Assembly (NCBI GenBank): GCA_045655245.1
Contig: JAZOOX010000040.1
Location: 1 to 51,000 of the forward strand
DNA from: RGIG8785 sp045655245
GTDB lineage: Bacteria > Bacillota > Clostridia > RGIG8785
Length of the DNA stretch: 51,000 bases
Direction: 5' to 3'
The translations under genes were made by a program, and so were the position numbers. Position 1 is the first letter of the stretch. Each line of letters starts with the position of its first letter. Of the stretch, positions 1 to 7,772 are shown piece by piece. The notes under the pieces were generated by a model. It was given only the letters and a program-made list of their open reading frames with translations, had not been told where the DNA came from and searched no databases.

Positions 1-651
1 AAGTTCGAGGTCGACCGTGAAGAAATGATGGAAGACGTCGACTATTCCATCACCACCCGCGAACTGGCCCGTATGATCAAACAGTCGGGTATCCAGTTTG
101 CAAAACTGCCTGACACCAACTTTGACAACCCCTGCGGCGAAGCCAGCGGCGCGGCTGTTATCTTCGGTGCTACCGGCGGTGTTATGGAAGCCGCTTTAAG
201 AACGGTTGCCGAAATCCTCAACAACAAACCTCTGGACAACGTAGACTTCACTGCTGTCCGTGGCGTTGAAGGCATCAAAGAAGCAACTGTCGAAGCCGGT
301 GGAATGCAGCTGAAAGCCGCTATCGTCAGCGGCTTGGGCAACGCAAGAAAACTGCTGGATAAGATCCGCGCAGGCGAAGCCGAATACCACTTCATCGAAG
401 TTATGGCTTGTCCCGGCGGTTGTGTAACCGGCGGCGGTCAGCCCATCCGTGATGCAAAGCTCAGAATGGACATCGACCTGCGTAGCGAGCGTGCAAAAGC
501 CCTGTATGCAGAGGATAAGAACGCCTCCTTCAGAAAGTCCCACGAGAACCCCTTTGTTAAGGATCTCTACGAAAACTATCTGGGCGAGCCCTGCAGTCAC
601 AAGGCACACGAACTGTTGCACACCCACTATCAAAAACGTAACCGTTTCTAA
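1..651 (+). CDS. [FeFe]-hydrogenase catalytic subunit, C-terminal part (5' end outside window)
   Basis: Reading frame 1 is open from base 1 to the TAA at 649-651, giving 216 residues of the end of a group A [FeFe]-hydrogenase (hydrogen production or uptake at the H-cluster). The window opens inside the second H-cluster motif (MPCxxKxxE): its closing K-F-E is the first thing readable. The third motif, EVMACPGGCVTGGGQP, is intact near residues 132-147 and supplies two cluster cysteines. The end of the protein matches the small-subunit-type helix region, with YLGEPCSHKAHELLHTHY. The first motif (TSCCP) and any N-terminal ferredoxin domains lie upstream, so I cannot say whether it is a monomeric or a bifurcating HndD/HydA type. 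Confidence 0.95.
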   Translation, partial: KFEVDREEMMEDVDYSITTRELARMIKQSGIQFAKLPDTNFDNPCGEASGAAVIFGATGGVMEAALRTVAEILNNKPLDNVDFTAVRGVEGIKEATVEAGGMQLKAAIVSGLGNARKLLDKIRAGEAEYHFIEVMACPGGCVTGGGQPIRDAKLRMDIDLRSERAKALYAEDKNASFRKSHENPFVKDLYENYLGEPCSHKAHELLHTHYQKRNRF

Positions 652-660
652 TTGATGTAA

Positions 661-692
661 AGAGCCGCCTTTTTGGCGGCTCTTCTTTTTTT
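661..692 (+). terminator. Intrinsic terminator after the hydrogenase gene
   Basis: A perfect 9-bp stem, AGAGCCGCC / GGCGGCTCT, with a TTTTT loop is followed by a T-rich run. It begins 10 bases after the hydrogenase stop codon. Confidence 0.93.
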
Positions 693-702
693 AAAAAAAC
701 TA

Positions 703-730
703 TTGACAAATAATTTTAATGTGCTATAAT
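703..730 (+). promoter_or_regulatory. Promoter of the perR-rubrerythrin unit
   Basis: TTGACA at 703-708 and TATAAT at 725-730 are separated by 16 bp. Both hexamers match the vegetative sigma consensus exactly. Confidence 0.88.
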
Positions 731-735
731 ATTAA

Positions 736-756
736 TAACGATAATTATTATCGTTA
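736..756 (+). promoter_or_regulatory. Fur/Per-type operator
   Basis: A perfect inverted repeat with 10-bp arms (TAACGATAAT and ATTATCGTTA) around one T lies just downstream of the -10 box, where a repressor would block initiation. The inner part, ATAAT-T-ATTAT, equals the core of the Per box. The wider CGATAAT-T-ATTATCG is one base per arm from the Fur 7-1-7 box. The PerR-like protein encoded 25 bp downstream is the obvious ligand, which implies autoregulation. Confidence 0.85.
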
Positions 757-780
757 AGAAAACGCAGGAGGTGAGTCAAA

Positions 781-1161
781 ATGATGATGCAACGGCATAG
801 CCGCCAGCGGGACGAAATCATCCGTGTTCTTTGCGGAACAAAGTCCCATCCCACCGCCGAATGGGTGTACCAAGAGGTTAAAAAGACCATTCCCAACATC
901 AGCCTGGCAACCGTTTATCGCAACCTTGCCAAACTGGTAGAGGAGAAGAAAATCTTAAAACTCGGCTTGGGTACAACAATGGAACATTTTGACGGAAACC
1001 CCGCGCCCCATTATCATATTATATGTTGTGATTGCGGTAGAGTCCACGACATCGATTCGCCGCCCTTGGAAGAATTAAACCAATGGGCAACGAAACGGTT
1101 TTCCGGAACAGTTTACAATCATTCGGCAGTTTTCTACGGAAAATGCAACGAATGTAAATGA
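781..1161 (+). CDS. perR: Fur-family transcriptional regulator, PerR type
   Basis: A 126-residue metal-dependent repressor of peroxide-stress and iron genes. The N-terminal winged helix includes the recognition stretch ISLATVYRNLAKL (residues 40-52). Residues corresponding to the B. subtilis PerR metal site are all present: H23, D71, H77, H79 and D90. Having Asp rather than Glu at the last position is what separates peroxide-sensing PerR from Fur. A structural zinc site is formed by C82/C85 and C122/C125. The gene starts with three ATGs in a row (781, 784, 787); AGGAGGTGA at 766-774 serves the first two. It shares a promoter and operator with the rubrerythrin gene 26 bp downstream, as expected for peroxide control. 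Confidence 0.9.
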   Translation: MMMQRHSRQRDEIIRVLCGTKSHPTAEWVYQEVKKTIPNISLATVYRNLAKLVEEKKILKLGLGTTMEHFDGNPAPHYHIICCDCGRVHDIDSPPLEELNQWATKRFSGTVYNHSAVFYGKCNECK

Positions 1162-1187
1162 AAATAAAAAATTAGGAGGAAGTAAAA

Positions 1188-1775
1188 ATGAAAAAATTTG
1201 TTTGCTCGGTCTGCGGTTATGTACACGAAGGGGATTCTGCTCCCGAAAAGTGTCCGGTATGTAAGGTACCCGCTGAAAAGTTTAAAGAAATGCAAGAAGG
1301 TGCCGCTTTGGCTGCAGAGCACGAGTACGGCGTTTACGGCAAAACCGTAAAGAACAACCACGACATTTCCGAAGAAGATAAAAAATATATCTTCGAACAG
1401 CTGATGGCAAACTTTAACGGCGAGTGTGCCGAGGTCGGTATGTACCTCTGCATGGCGCGCATCGCCCATCGGGAAGGCTATCCCGAAGTCGGCCTGTATT
1501 GGGAAAAGGCTGCATACGAGGAGGCTGAACACGCCGCCAAGTTTGCAGAACTCCTGGGCGAGGACTTAGAACCCAATATGAAAGCCACCACCAAAGACAA
1601 CTTAAAATGGCGTGTTGATTGTGAGTATGGCGCAACTCAGGGCAAGTTCGATCTGGCATCCTGCGCAAAGAAAAACGGCCTGGATGCCATCCACGATACC
1701 GTTCACGAAATGGCGAGAGACGAGGCCCGGCACGGTAAAGGTTTGGAGGGTCTCTTAAAGAGATATTTTGCCTAA
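1188..1775 (+). CDS. Rubrerythrin with N-terminal rubredoxin domain (reverse rubrerythrin)
   Basis: 195 residues. A rubredoxin-like Fe(Cys)4 domain comes first (CSVCGYVH near residue 6 and CPVCKVP near 23), followed by a ferritin-like diiron domain with GECAEVGMYL, the YEEAEHAAKF helix and the EMARDEARHG helix. This order is reversed relative to classical rubrerythrin. Reversed-order proteins of clostridia are known NADH-dependent peroxidase/oxidase terminal components that protect against H2O2 and O2. A strong RBS, AGGAGGA, is at 1174-1180. The gene lies 26 bp after perR and overlaps the next gene by one base, so the three genes are probably one PerR-controlled unit. Confidence 0.93.
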   Translation: MKKFVCSVCGYVHEGDSAPEKCPVCKVPAEKFKEMQEGAALAAEHEYGVYGKTVKNNHDISEEDKKYIFEQLMANFNGECAEVGMYLCMARIAHREGYPEVGLYWEKAAYEEAEHAAKFAELLGEDLEPNMKATTKDNLKWRVDCEYGATQGKFDLASCAKKNGLDAIHDTVHEMARDEARHGKGLEGLLKRYFA

Positions 1776-1981
1776 TGCGTGAGAATGTCATGATTTGCAA
1801 CTGCGAACAGGTAAGCTATAACGATATCGCCGATGCGTTGCATCAGCATAAAAAGTTTGACAACGTGCTTGCCGCCTTTGACAGTGTGCAACAGGTCACC
1901 CATTGCTCCACCGGTTGCGGCGGATGCCACCAAAAGGTTTTGGATGTCATCTCCGAACTGATGAACGGAGCAGCCCAATAG
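1775..1981 (+). CDS. BFD-like [2Fe-2S]-binding protein
   Basis: A small protein of 68 residues, or 63 if translation starts at the second ATG (1790), with CxC (ICNCEQ) near the N-terminus and CSTGCGGC in the middle. This is the four-cysteine pattern of bacterioferritin-associated ferredoxin (Fer2_BFD). Such proteins bind a [2Fe-2S] cluster and pass electrons to ferritin-like or nitrite-reductase-like partners. The ATG overlaps the rubrerythrin stop codon (TAATG), so it is translationally coupled. A role as electron donor to the rubrerythrin, or in iron release, is inferred from position. Confidence 0.82.
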   Translation: MRENVMICNCEQVSYNDIADALHQHKKFDNVLAAFDSVQQVTHCSTGCGGCHQKVLDVISELMNGAAQ

Positions 1982-2011
1982 TTCGACATTACTGCCGAAC
2001 CAATATAAACA

Positions 2012-2049
2012 AAAAAGCGGCAGTCAAGGAAACTTGATTGCCGCTTTTT
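2012..2049 (+). terminator. Intrinsic terminator of the perR-rubrerythrin-BFD unit
   Basis: A 12-bp stem (2017-2028 with 2033-2044, one G-T wobble) closes on a GAAA tetraloop, flanked by A and T runs. It begins 30 bases after the BFD gene. Confidence 0.9.
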
Positions 2050-2067
2050 CGTAAGGGAGATGCTTCT

Positions 2068-2400
2068 ATGAAGAAAAGAAAATTGGTAACCTTGTTGGTT
2101 GTAGCGCTCTGCGTGCTCAGCCTGACGATAGGCGCCATCGCCAAAAGTGCCGTCCAAAAAATGAATGCTGATATACAGACCGAGCCCCGTTTTATCGGTG
2201 AAGAAAAGGCAAAGGCCATCGCTCTGGGAAAAGCGGGTTTCACTTCCTCCGAAGTCCGCTTTGACCGGGTTGAACCGGACCGCGACAACGGCAAACTCGT
2301 CTACGAAGTCGAATTCAAAAGCGGCGGTTACGAGTACGAAGCCGAAATTGACGCAAAGGACGGTTCTGTCTTAAAGTGGGAAAAAGACCTTGACGACTAA
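2068..2400 (+). CDS. Secreted or membrane-anchored PepSY-domain protein
   Basis: 110 residues: an N-terminal signal or anchor segment (KKRKLVTLLVVALCVLSL) followed by one PepSY domain. Typical PepSY features are IGEEKAKAIALGKAG, the LVYEVEFKSGG strand and EYEAEIDAKDGSVLKWE. The domain is thought to modulate extracytoplasmic proteases; the target here is unknown. The chosen ATG (2068) sits just after the preceding terminator and has AAGGGAGA upstream. An in-frame ATG at 2038 lies inside the terminator stem and is rejected. I could not place a clear promoter; the gene may depend on terminator read-through. Confidence 0.85.
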   Translation: MKKRKLVTLLVVALCVLSLTIGAIAKSAVQKMNADIQTEPRFIGEEKAKAIALGKAGFTSSEVRFDRVEPDRDNGKLVYEVEFKSGGYEYEAEIDAKDGSVLKWEKDLDD

Positions 2401-2421
2401 ACCGGGGCGCCGCAAAACATC

Positions 2422-2456
2422 AAAAAGGGTTGAGCATCGCTCAACCCTTTTTCTTT
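2422..2456. terminator. Bidirectional terminator between convergent genes
   Basis: A 14-bp perfect stem (2422-2435 with 2439-2452) with an ATC loop has A and T runs at both ends. It serves the PepSY gene on plus and the WG-repeat gene on minus. Confidence 0.92.
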
Positions 2457-2457
2457 T

Positions 2458-3771
2458 TTAGTTGTACTTGATCTTGCCCAGCCGCCACATTCTGTTCCAG
2501 TTCTCGTCGTGACCGAGGCTGATGGCGAAACTGCCGTTTCCGCCGGCAATGCCGCTGATGTAGTCTTCCTGATAGTCGTGCAGGATATTGCCGTAAGCGT
2601 CCACCACTGCGTACTTGCCGTAGCGCTGAACGATAAAGCAATCGTCGCTGAGGTATTGGACGCTATCGTACTTGCAACGGGTCTTAACCTTGCCCTTGGC
2701 GTTGATGATACCGTAGTACTGACCGTCAAAGGCGATCAGGGTATTGTCACTGTAGTAGTAAAGGGCTTCGTAAGTGCTGGGGAGCACCTTGGTGCCGTTG
2801 GCGTTGTAAATGCCGATCTTGTAGTTGCTCTGGTTGGTGACCAGAATGCAGTTGTCACTTTCTGCCCAAGCCTCGTAGCCTCTGGGAATGACCGTTTCAC
2901 CCTTTAAGTTGACCACCTTTTGTTGGTAGGTTTCAATGTGGCTTAAAATGATGAAATTGTCCGAAATGTAGCTGCTGATGGAATAACCATCGGGCTTTAC
3001 AAACCGCTTGGTACCGTCCAGGTAGATGATGCGGTCGAAGTATTGGGTAAAGGGCCAGCCTTCAATCTTCGAAGCAAGGATGCGCTTGTCAGAAATATAC
3101 TCCATGTTGGTGTAGTTAAAGGGCAGGAGCACGTTTCCGTAAATGTCAATGATGCCGTAATAGCCCGATCTGTTCCGCGCAACGATGCGGCTGTCCGAAA
3201 TGTATTTCAGTTCGGTGTACTTGCAGGGAACCAGCAGTTTGCCGTTGTTGTCGATGATGCCGTAGTTTTGGTCATAGTCGCAGACCATTGCACGGTACTT
3301 GTTAAAGGATTCGTAGCACTGTAAGCCGCTTTCAGCCGGGACGATCTTGTTGCCCTTATAGTTGTAAATGGCAGTACCGTTATTGGTGTAACGGGAGACA
3401 AACCCTTGACCGCAGGGGTAAACGAAGTCCCCGCCAAAACTCTTGATGGTGTTGCCGTACTGGTCAACGATCCTCGCGTTTTCGCCCTGGATCAGCTTGG
3501 TACCCTTTTCGTCCAGGTTATATACGCCGGTGGTCTGACCTTTAAAGATGCGGTTGCCGCTGGTATCGTACAGGGAAATGGTCTCCCAATCGTCATGATA
3601 CCGTTTCCAGTTTTGCAAACTGTGGTCAAAGTACAGATCTCCCGCGGAGAAAGAATCCCCTCTCCAGGAAATGTATGCGCCGGCAAAAACGGTGGTCAGG
3701 GGGGCAATGACGGACATTACCAGCACCACACAAACTGCCAAAGCGGTCATACGGGTCATGCTCAGTTTCAT
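2458..3771 (-). CDS. Secreted WG-repeat protein
   Basis: 437 residues with a clear signal peptide (hydrophobic ALAVCVVLVMSVIAPL, then VFAGA as likely cleavage region). The rest is a series of about seven or eight WG-type beta repeats (pattern YGIIDxxGKxLLPxxYxxxxYISD), for example near residues 172-225 and 345-400. The usual Trp of the repeat is mostly Tyr here. WG repeats fold as beta-propeller-like or solenoid arrays; no enzymatic function is known. The start codon overlaps the stop of the upstream ligase-like gene (ATGA), so the two are co-expressed and probably act together at the cell surface. Confidence 0.85.
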   Translation of the reverse strand: MKLSMTRMTALAVCVVLVMSVIAPLTTVFAGAYISWRGDSFSAGDLYFDHSLQNWKRYHDDWETISLYDTSGNRIFKGQTTGVYNLDEKGTKLIQGENARIVDQYGNTIKSFGGDFVYPCGQGFVSRYTNNGTAIYNYKGNKIVPAESGLQCYESFNKYRAMVCDYDQNYGIIDNNGKLLVPCKYTELKYISDSRIVARNRSGYYGIIDIYGNVLLPFNYTNMEYISDKRILASKIEGWPFTQYFDRIIYLDGTKRFVKPDGYSISSYISDNFIILSHIETYQQKVVNLKGETVIPRGYEAWAESDNCILVTNQSNYKIGIYNANGTKVLPSTYEALYYYSDNTLIAFDGQYYGIINAKGKVKTRCKYDSVQYLSDDCFIVQRYGKYAVVDAYGNILHDYQEDYISGIAGGNGSFAISLGHDENWNRMWRLGKIKYN

Positions 3772-5276
3772 TTTTGTTTCGCTCCTTCTCGGTAATATAA
3801 TATTTTCCCCAACCCCGACATCCGTTCAACCCCTTCGTTCCAGAGTTGTTCCGCCGCTTCTTTGTCCAGAGCGGAAAGTTCGTCATACAGTTTTTCGTTG
3901 TATGGCTGAACCTTAAGCCCGTCCAAGAGTGCCGACTCTTCGCCGCACCAGGCGGTCAGAAGATAGATGTCGTCCGACTTGGGTTCTATCTTATCCATTG
4001 TAGCCAGAGCCTCATCAAAACGCTTTTGGGCATACAATGCCTTAAGATACTCCATTTGTCCTGCGTTGGCATATCGGGGCAGTACCCGATTTTCATAATA
4101 AGCAGCTGCTTCGGGGTAGGAAAACGCCAAAACCTGATGTTTCAGCGTTTGTACCTGTGCCGTCCCCACGGCAAGAACCGCCGTAAACGACAGCAACAGG
4201 ACAAAAACCGCCGAATCAACCCAGCGGTGCTTTGCCGGCTGTTCCTCCTTCGCCAACAGGGCGGCAAACAACATTGCCAACCCGCCGTAAGCAAAGGTGA
4301 CGTCCAAAAAACTATGAAGCAACAGGGCGGCCGCCAACCAAAACCGAGTGCGGTCTTTTTTAAACCTGTCAACCATGGGCTGAAGGATTGCCAACCCAAA
4401 AAGCAAGAGTCCCGGCACCCCACTGCTAACCCCGATCTGCACAGGAATCGAGTGGATGATTTTGGCGGTATATACCCCACTTTGGTAGTAGGGACGCAGA
4501 ATCGCCCACCGCCCGACACCAATGCCGAAGAGGGGGTGCTTTGCCATGCATACGCCGCCGTCATAGGCTTGAAGCAACCGCTCCGCAAAGGTGTAGACGC
4601 TCTCGCTGACGCGGTCCCTTAAGCAAACGCCCAGGACGATGAGAACGGCAAATAAAACCAGGTTCCGCTTGTTTTTAAAGTCGGTCAAAAACAGCAGAAA
4701 AAGGGTGACGAGGATAGCACCTACCGATTGGGTCAGCACCAATGCCGCCCCAAAAAGATACTTTAAGGCGCCTTTTTTCTTTGCGGTCATCAACAGCAGT
4801 ACACCGTAAAAAATCCCCGCCCCGTTGGCGGAGCCAAAGGGGAAGGTCGCCCGTTGCAGCTGCAGGGTCCCCAGGGAATGAAAGAGGGTGACTCCAAGAG
4901 CAATCACAGCAACTACTGCCGATGCCTTGACAAATTCGGTCCAAAACCGTTGCTTGTCAGCCACCGTCTGGGTCACAACCAGATAAAACAAAAAGGCGGA
5001 GAGGGGAAGGAGTGCCGTTATGGCGTACTCTAAAACAAACCCGCCTTTGAACGCGGAAAAAATGTACCATCCGCAAAAGAGCAAGGCAGGCAGATGGGTT
5101 ACATCAAACACAAGCCGTTTCACAATGCAACAAAGGAGCAATGCCCCTGTTGCAAGTAAAATGCCGCTGTTAAAATAACTGCCCTGGTTGATGATACAAA
5201 AAAGAAACAAGACCAAAACCAAGCGGTCCCAGACCAGTCCCGTGGGGATATTCGGTTTTAGGGCTTGTTTTTTCAT
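3768..5276 (-). CDS. O-antigen ligase/polymerase-like (Wzy_C family) membrane protein
   Basis: 502 residues. About ten to twelve hydrophobic segments occupy residues 15-365, with the signature loop PLFGIGVGRW before the long extracytoplasmic loop and SGVPGLLLFGLAIL after it, as in O-antigen ligase/Wzy-type glycan polymerases. The last 120 residues are soluble and helical (YLKALYAQKRFDEALATMDK), resembling a TPR-like tail. In a Gram-positive cell, family members join or polymerise undecaprenyl-linked glycans or glycosylate surface proteins; the substrate here is unknown. RBS AAGGAGA lies on minus at 5289-5283. The gene overlaps the WG-repeat gene by 4 bases. Confidence 0.8.
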   Translation of the reverse strand: MKKQALKPNIPTGLVWDRLVLVLFLFCIINQGSYFNSGILLATGALLLCCIVKRLVFDVTHLPALLFCGWYIFSAFKGGFVLEYAITALLPLSAFLFYLVVTQTVADKQRFWTEFVKASAVVAVIALGVTLFHSLGTLQLQRATFPFGSANGAGIFYGVLLLMTAKKKGALKYLFGAALVLTQSVGAILVTLFLLFLTDFKNKRNLVLFAVLIVLGVCLRDRVSESVYTFAERLLQAYDGGVCMAKHPLFGIGVGRWAILRPYYQSGVYTAKIIHSIPVQIGVSSGVPGLLLFGLAILQPMVDRFKKDRTRFWLAAALLLHSFLDVTFAYGGLAMLFAALLAKEEQPAKHRWVDSAVFVLLLSFTAVLAVGTAQVQTLKHQVLAFSYPEAAAYYENRVLPRYANAGQMEYLKALYAQKRFDEALATMDKIEPKSDDIYLLTAWCGEESALLDGLKVQPYNEKLYDELSALDKEAAEQLWNEGVERMSGLGKILYYREGAKQK

Positions 5277-5295
5277 AAGCAGTCTCCTTACCTAT

Positions 5296-5324
5296 ATTCT
5301 ACCATCTGGACGGTGGATTGTCAA
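5296..5324 (-). promoter_or_regulatory. Promoter of the ligase/WG-repeat operon
   Basis: On minus, TTGACA (5324-5319) and TAGAAT (5301-5296) are separated by 17 bp. It lies between the CotH terminator and the ligase RBS. Confidence 0.8.
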
Positions 5325-5326
5325 TC

Positions 5327-5355
5327 AAAAGACCTCGGTTCAACCGAGGTCTTTT
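5327..5355 (-). terminator. Terminator of the SLH-CotH gene
   Basis: Stem GACCTCGG / CCGAGGTC with loop TTCAA and A/T runs on both sides, 3 bases beyond the CotH stop codon on minus. Confidence 0.9.
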
Positions 5356-5358
5356 TCG

Positions 5359-7080
5359 TCAGCGGGATTTTAAGTTTTGATACTTGGCGTCCAGTCGGGG
5401 GATCATATTGTCTAAGAAGGACTCGATTTGGGAAAGGTCATAGCCGGGGAGACGGGGACCCCACTTGACCAGCTCTTTTGCATAGGCCGTTTCGGGTATG
5501 GAATCGGCAAAGGCATTAAACCGGAAGAGGACGTTGTTACGGGTCAGTACATCTTTCCGCAGGTCAAAGTAGCGTTCTGCCAACTCGTTGGGGAAGCACT
5601 GTTCAATGCGGGTGAACAGGTTGTTGTAGTCAAACCCGATCAAGTACTGCTCGTAAGACAGCAACCCGCTTCCCGTAGCGTCGGTGCCCCAGGCGGTGTC
5701 CAGGTCGTAAAGACAAGGATACCACTTGTTTCCGTCATAGGTCGCCAACAGCATATTTTTACCCAGATTGTCCAACAGGTAAGCAAAGTCGGTCATAATG
5801 TAGTAGTTCATGGTGGCGTTCAGGGAAAGATAGTTGCCGATGTTTGCCTTAAACTCTTCGTCCGAACTGTTGATAACAAAGTCAAACAACCGATTCAGTT
5901 TGCTTAAGGTGTAATCGTTTTCTTCTCCCACTTCCACTTCCCACATTTTCAAGTTGGGCATTGCCGTAAACAAGGTCTCGGGACCCCAGTCCTCGCCGCC
6001 TACCACGATGTGATCGGGGTTGTCCGAATCCATATGAAACATCCACTCGTCTTTGGGGATGTTTAAAGTGTAAAGTCCGTGGAAGCTATCGTTGATATAA
6101 ATCTCGACCGGATACCCGTCGACCGCCCCGTTGTTGGGTGCTCCACCAAACAGACCGTACTTGTCCTGCATCTGTCCCACCAAACGCGCGGTGACGACGT
6201 TGCGGGCGTGGGTCTTGTCAATCCAGTTGGCTTTTAAGCAATACTTGTTCTGCTTGCCCCAACCCAGATCCACCTTATTCTTTTGAGAATAGGCACTGTC
6301 GCTGTAGAAATTTACGGTGTAGTTCTTTTTTTCGTAAGCCAGGCTGGAAGTGCCCTGCAACTTGATCTTGGCATAGGTGGTAAAGGCGATAGTACCGTCC
6401 TCGTACCGAACCGTGATCTTTTTCTCGTCCTCTTTGGTGAGCATATTGCTCATATCCCCGCTGAAGTACAGCCGTGGAAGCTGGTTTTCGTACTTTAAAT
6501 TATAAATCAGCTGGGCGACTACACCCTTGGATGCATTGGCGGTGGGCGCATGGTCAATGCCCTTGGTGATCCCAAAACGGTCCGCCAGCTTCAGATACCC
6601 GTCATACCAGGGGACCGTAGTCTGATACAAATGCCCGTATCCCTTGGCGCAGACTAACATTTTGACTGCTTCGGCATAGGTGACCCAGCCGCCGGGACGG
6701 AAGGTGGAATCCTCGTATCCGCCGACGATGCCCGTCTCTGCGGTGTAGTTGATATACTTGTTTGCCCAGTGGTCATCGGCAACATCCGAAAATCGGGAAG
6801 CGGTGTCCAATCCCGCATCTTCTTCGCCGATTAAGGCCTTGGCGACCATCTTGACCACCTCAGCGCGGGAAACGGCATTCCCGGGGAAGAAGGCGTAGGT
6901 GCCGTCCGCCTGCTTTTGTCCGTCAATAATACGGTCGTAAAGCAGGGTCAGGATCGCCTTGGAATAGGGGTGGTCGGCAGGAACGTCGGTAAACTGCACC
7001 CGTGCAAAAGCCAACGGGGTTGCGGCACAGATCAGGGCAATCACCAGTATCGAAATCATAACCGTTCTTAAAACGCGCAT
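5359..7080 (-). CDS. SLH-domain surface protein with CotH kinase domain
   Basis: 573 residues with a signal peptide (MISILVIALICAATPLAFA). Residues about 28-200 hold SLH repeats (VQFTDVPADHPYSKAIL, FSDVADDHWANKYI, FRPGGWVTYAEAVKMLV), which anchor proteins to pyruvylated wall polymers. Residues about 205-570 are a CotH-family atypical protein kinase: KLQGTSSLAYEKKNYTVNF, IYINDSFHGLYTLNI and the metal-binding YDLDTAWGTD near residue 464. CotH of Bacillus phosphorylates spore-coat proteins using ATP. Here the domain is exported and fused to SLH, so the substrate and phosphate donor are unclear. It is monocistronic, with its own promoter and terminator. Confidence 0.88.
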   Translation of the reverse strand: MRVLRTVMISILVIALICAATPLAFARVQFTDVPADHPYSKAILTLLYDRIIDGQKQADGTYAFFPGNAVSRAEVVKMVAKALIGEEDAGLDTASRFSDVADDHWANKYINYTAETGIVGGYEDSTFRPGGWVTYAEAVKMLVCAKGYGHLYQTTVPWYDGYLKLADRFGITKGIDHAPTANASKGVVAQLIYNLKYENQLPRLYFSGDMSNMLTKEDEKKITVRYEDGTIAFTTYAKIKLQGTSSLAYEKKNYTVNFYSDSAYSQKNKVDLGWGKQNKYCLKANWIDKTHARNVVTARLVGQMQDKYGLFGGAPNNGAVDGYPVEIYINDSFHGLYTLNIPKDEWMFHMDSDNPDHIVVGGEDWGPETLFTAMPNLKMWEVEVGEENDYTLSKLNRLFDFVINSSDEEFKANIGNYLSLNATMNYYIMTDFAYLLDNLGKNMLLATYDGNKWYPCLYDLDTAWGTDATGSGLLSYEQYLIGFDYNNLFTRIEQCFPNELAERYFDLRKDVLTRNNVLFRFNAFADSIPETAYAKELVKWGPRLPGYDLSQIESFLDNMIPRLDAKYQNLKSR

Positions 7081-7111
7081 AGGGGGCCTCCTTTGTAATG
7101 TTGCTTATTTC

Positions 7112-7140
7112 ATTATGACATATTTTCACTTTAAAGTCAA
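7112..7140 (-). promoter_or_regulatory. Promoter of the SLH-CotH gene
   Basis: On minus, TTGACT (7140-7135) and CATAAT (7117-7112) are 17 bp apart; a strong AAAGGAGG RBS follows before the ATG at 7080. Confidence 0.7.
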
Positions 7141-7183
7141 TTTCTATTTTCAGGGATGCCGTGATGGTAAGGGGACTTTTTTA

Positions 7184-7212
7184 TTGCAATCGGGGGAGGA
7201 ATATGATATGAT
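7184..7212 (+). promoter_or_regulatory. Promoter of the ECF S-component gene
   Basis: TTGCAA (7184-7189) and TATGAT (7207-7212) with a 17-bp spacer. The leader to the start codon is only about 40 bases and shows no riboswitch-like fold. Confidence 0.65.
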
Positions 7213-7258
7213 AAATTAAGTAAGAAACAGCTCACCAAAGCAAAAGGAAGTGGACGGA

Positions 7259-7756
7259 TTGAAAAACAATACGCAAAAAATCGTTATTGCCGCGCTCTTT
7301 GCGGCACTTTGCTGCGTGGTGACCATGGTCATCCGCATCCCCACACCGCTGAAGGGGTATATCAACTTAGGGGATAGCGTGGTTTTGATTGCCGCCTGGT
7401 TCCTTGCGCCTGCATATGCCTTTTTCGCCGCAGGCATCGGCTCTGCCCTGGCGGATATGTTGGCAGGCTACGCCCTTTACATCCCCGCTACCTTCATCAT
7501 CAAAGGGTTGATGGCACTTGCCGCTTACTACTGCCACAAAGCCCTGCTTCGCCAATGGGGGAGTACCCCTGCCAAAGCGGTCAGCGGATGTCTGGCGCAA
7601 CTGATCATGATGACGGGATATCTGTTGTTTGATATCCTTTTGTACGGTCTTGCCGCCGCAGTTTCGGGCCTTCCCGCCAGTATCATCCAAGGGACGGCGG
7701 GGTTGGCGGTCGGACTTTTGCTCGCCCGTCTGTTTGAAAAATCCAAACTCTTCTGA
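7259..7756 (+). CDS. ECF transporter S component (substrate-binding membrane subunit)
   Basis: About 165 residues with five to six hydrophobic helices. The pattern is typical of S components: VIAALFAALCCVVTMVI, then INLGDSVVLIAAWFLAP, then GIGSALADMLAGYALYIP. S components pair with a shared EcfA1A2T energising module to import vitamins or their precursors; the module is not in this window and the substrate cannot be told. Start: TTG at 7259 is chosen because AAAGGAAG (7243-7250) lies 8 bases upstream. The alternative GTG at 7250 overlaps that RBS. The next gene follows after 16 bp. Confidence 0.8.
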   Translation: MKNNTQKIVIAALFAALCCVVTMVIRIPTPLKGYINLGDSVVLIAAWFLAPAYAFFAAGIGSALADMLAGYALYIPATFIIKGLMALAAYYCHKALLRQWGSTPAKAVSGCLAQLIMMTGYLLFDILLYGLAAAVSGLPASIIQGTAGLAVGLLLARLFEKSKLF

Positions 7757-7772
7757 TGTAAAGGAGTCTGTT

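Noticed and set aside
7213..7258. Riboswitch in front of the ECF S-component gene
   Set aside because: The leader is only about 40 bases and contains no stable stem or known riboswitch core.
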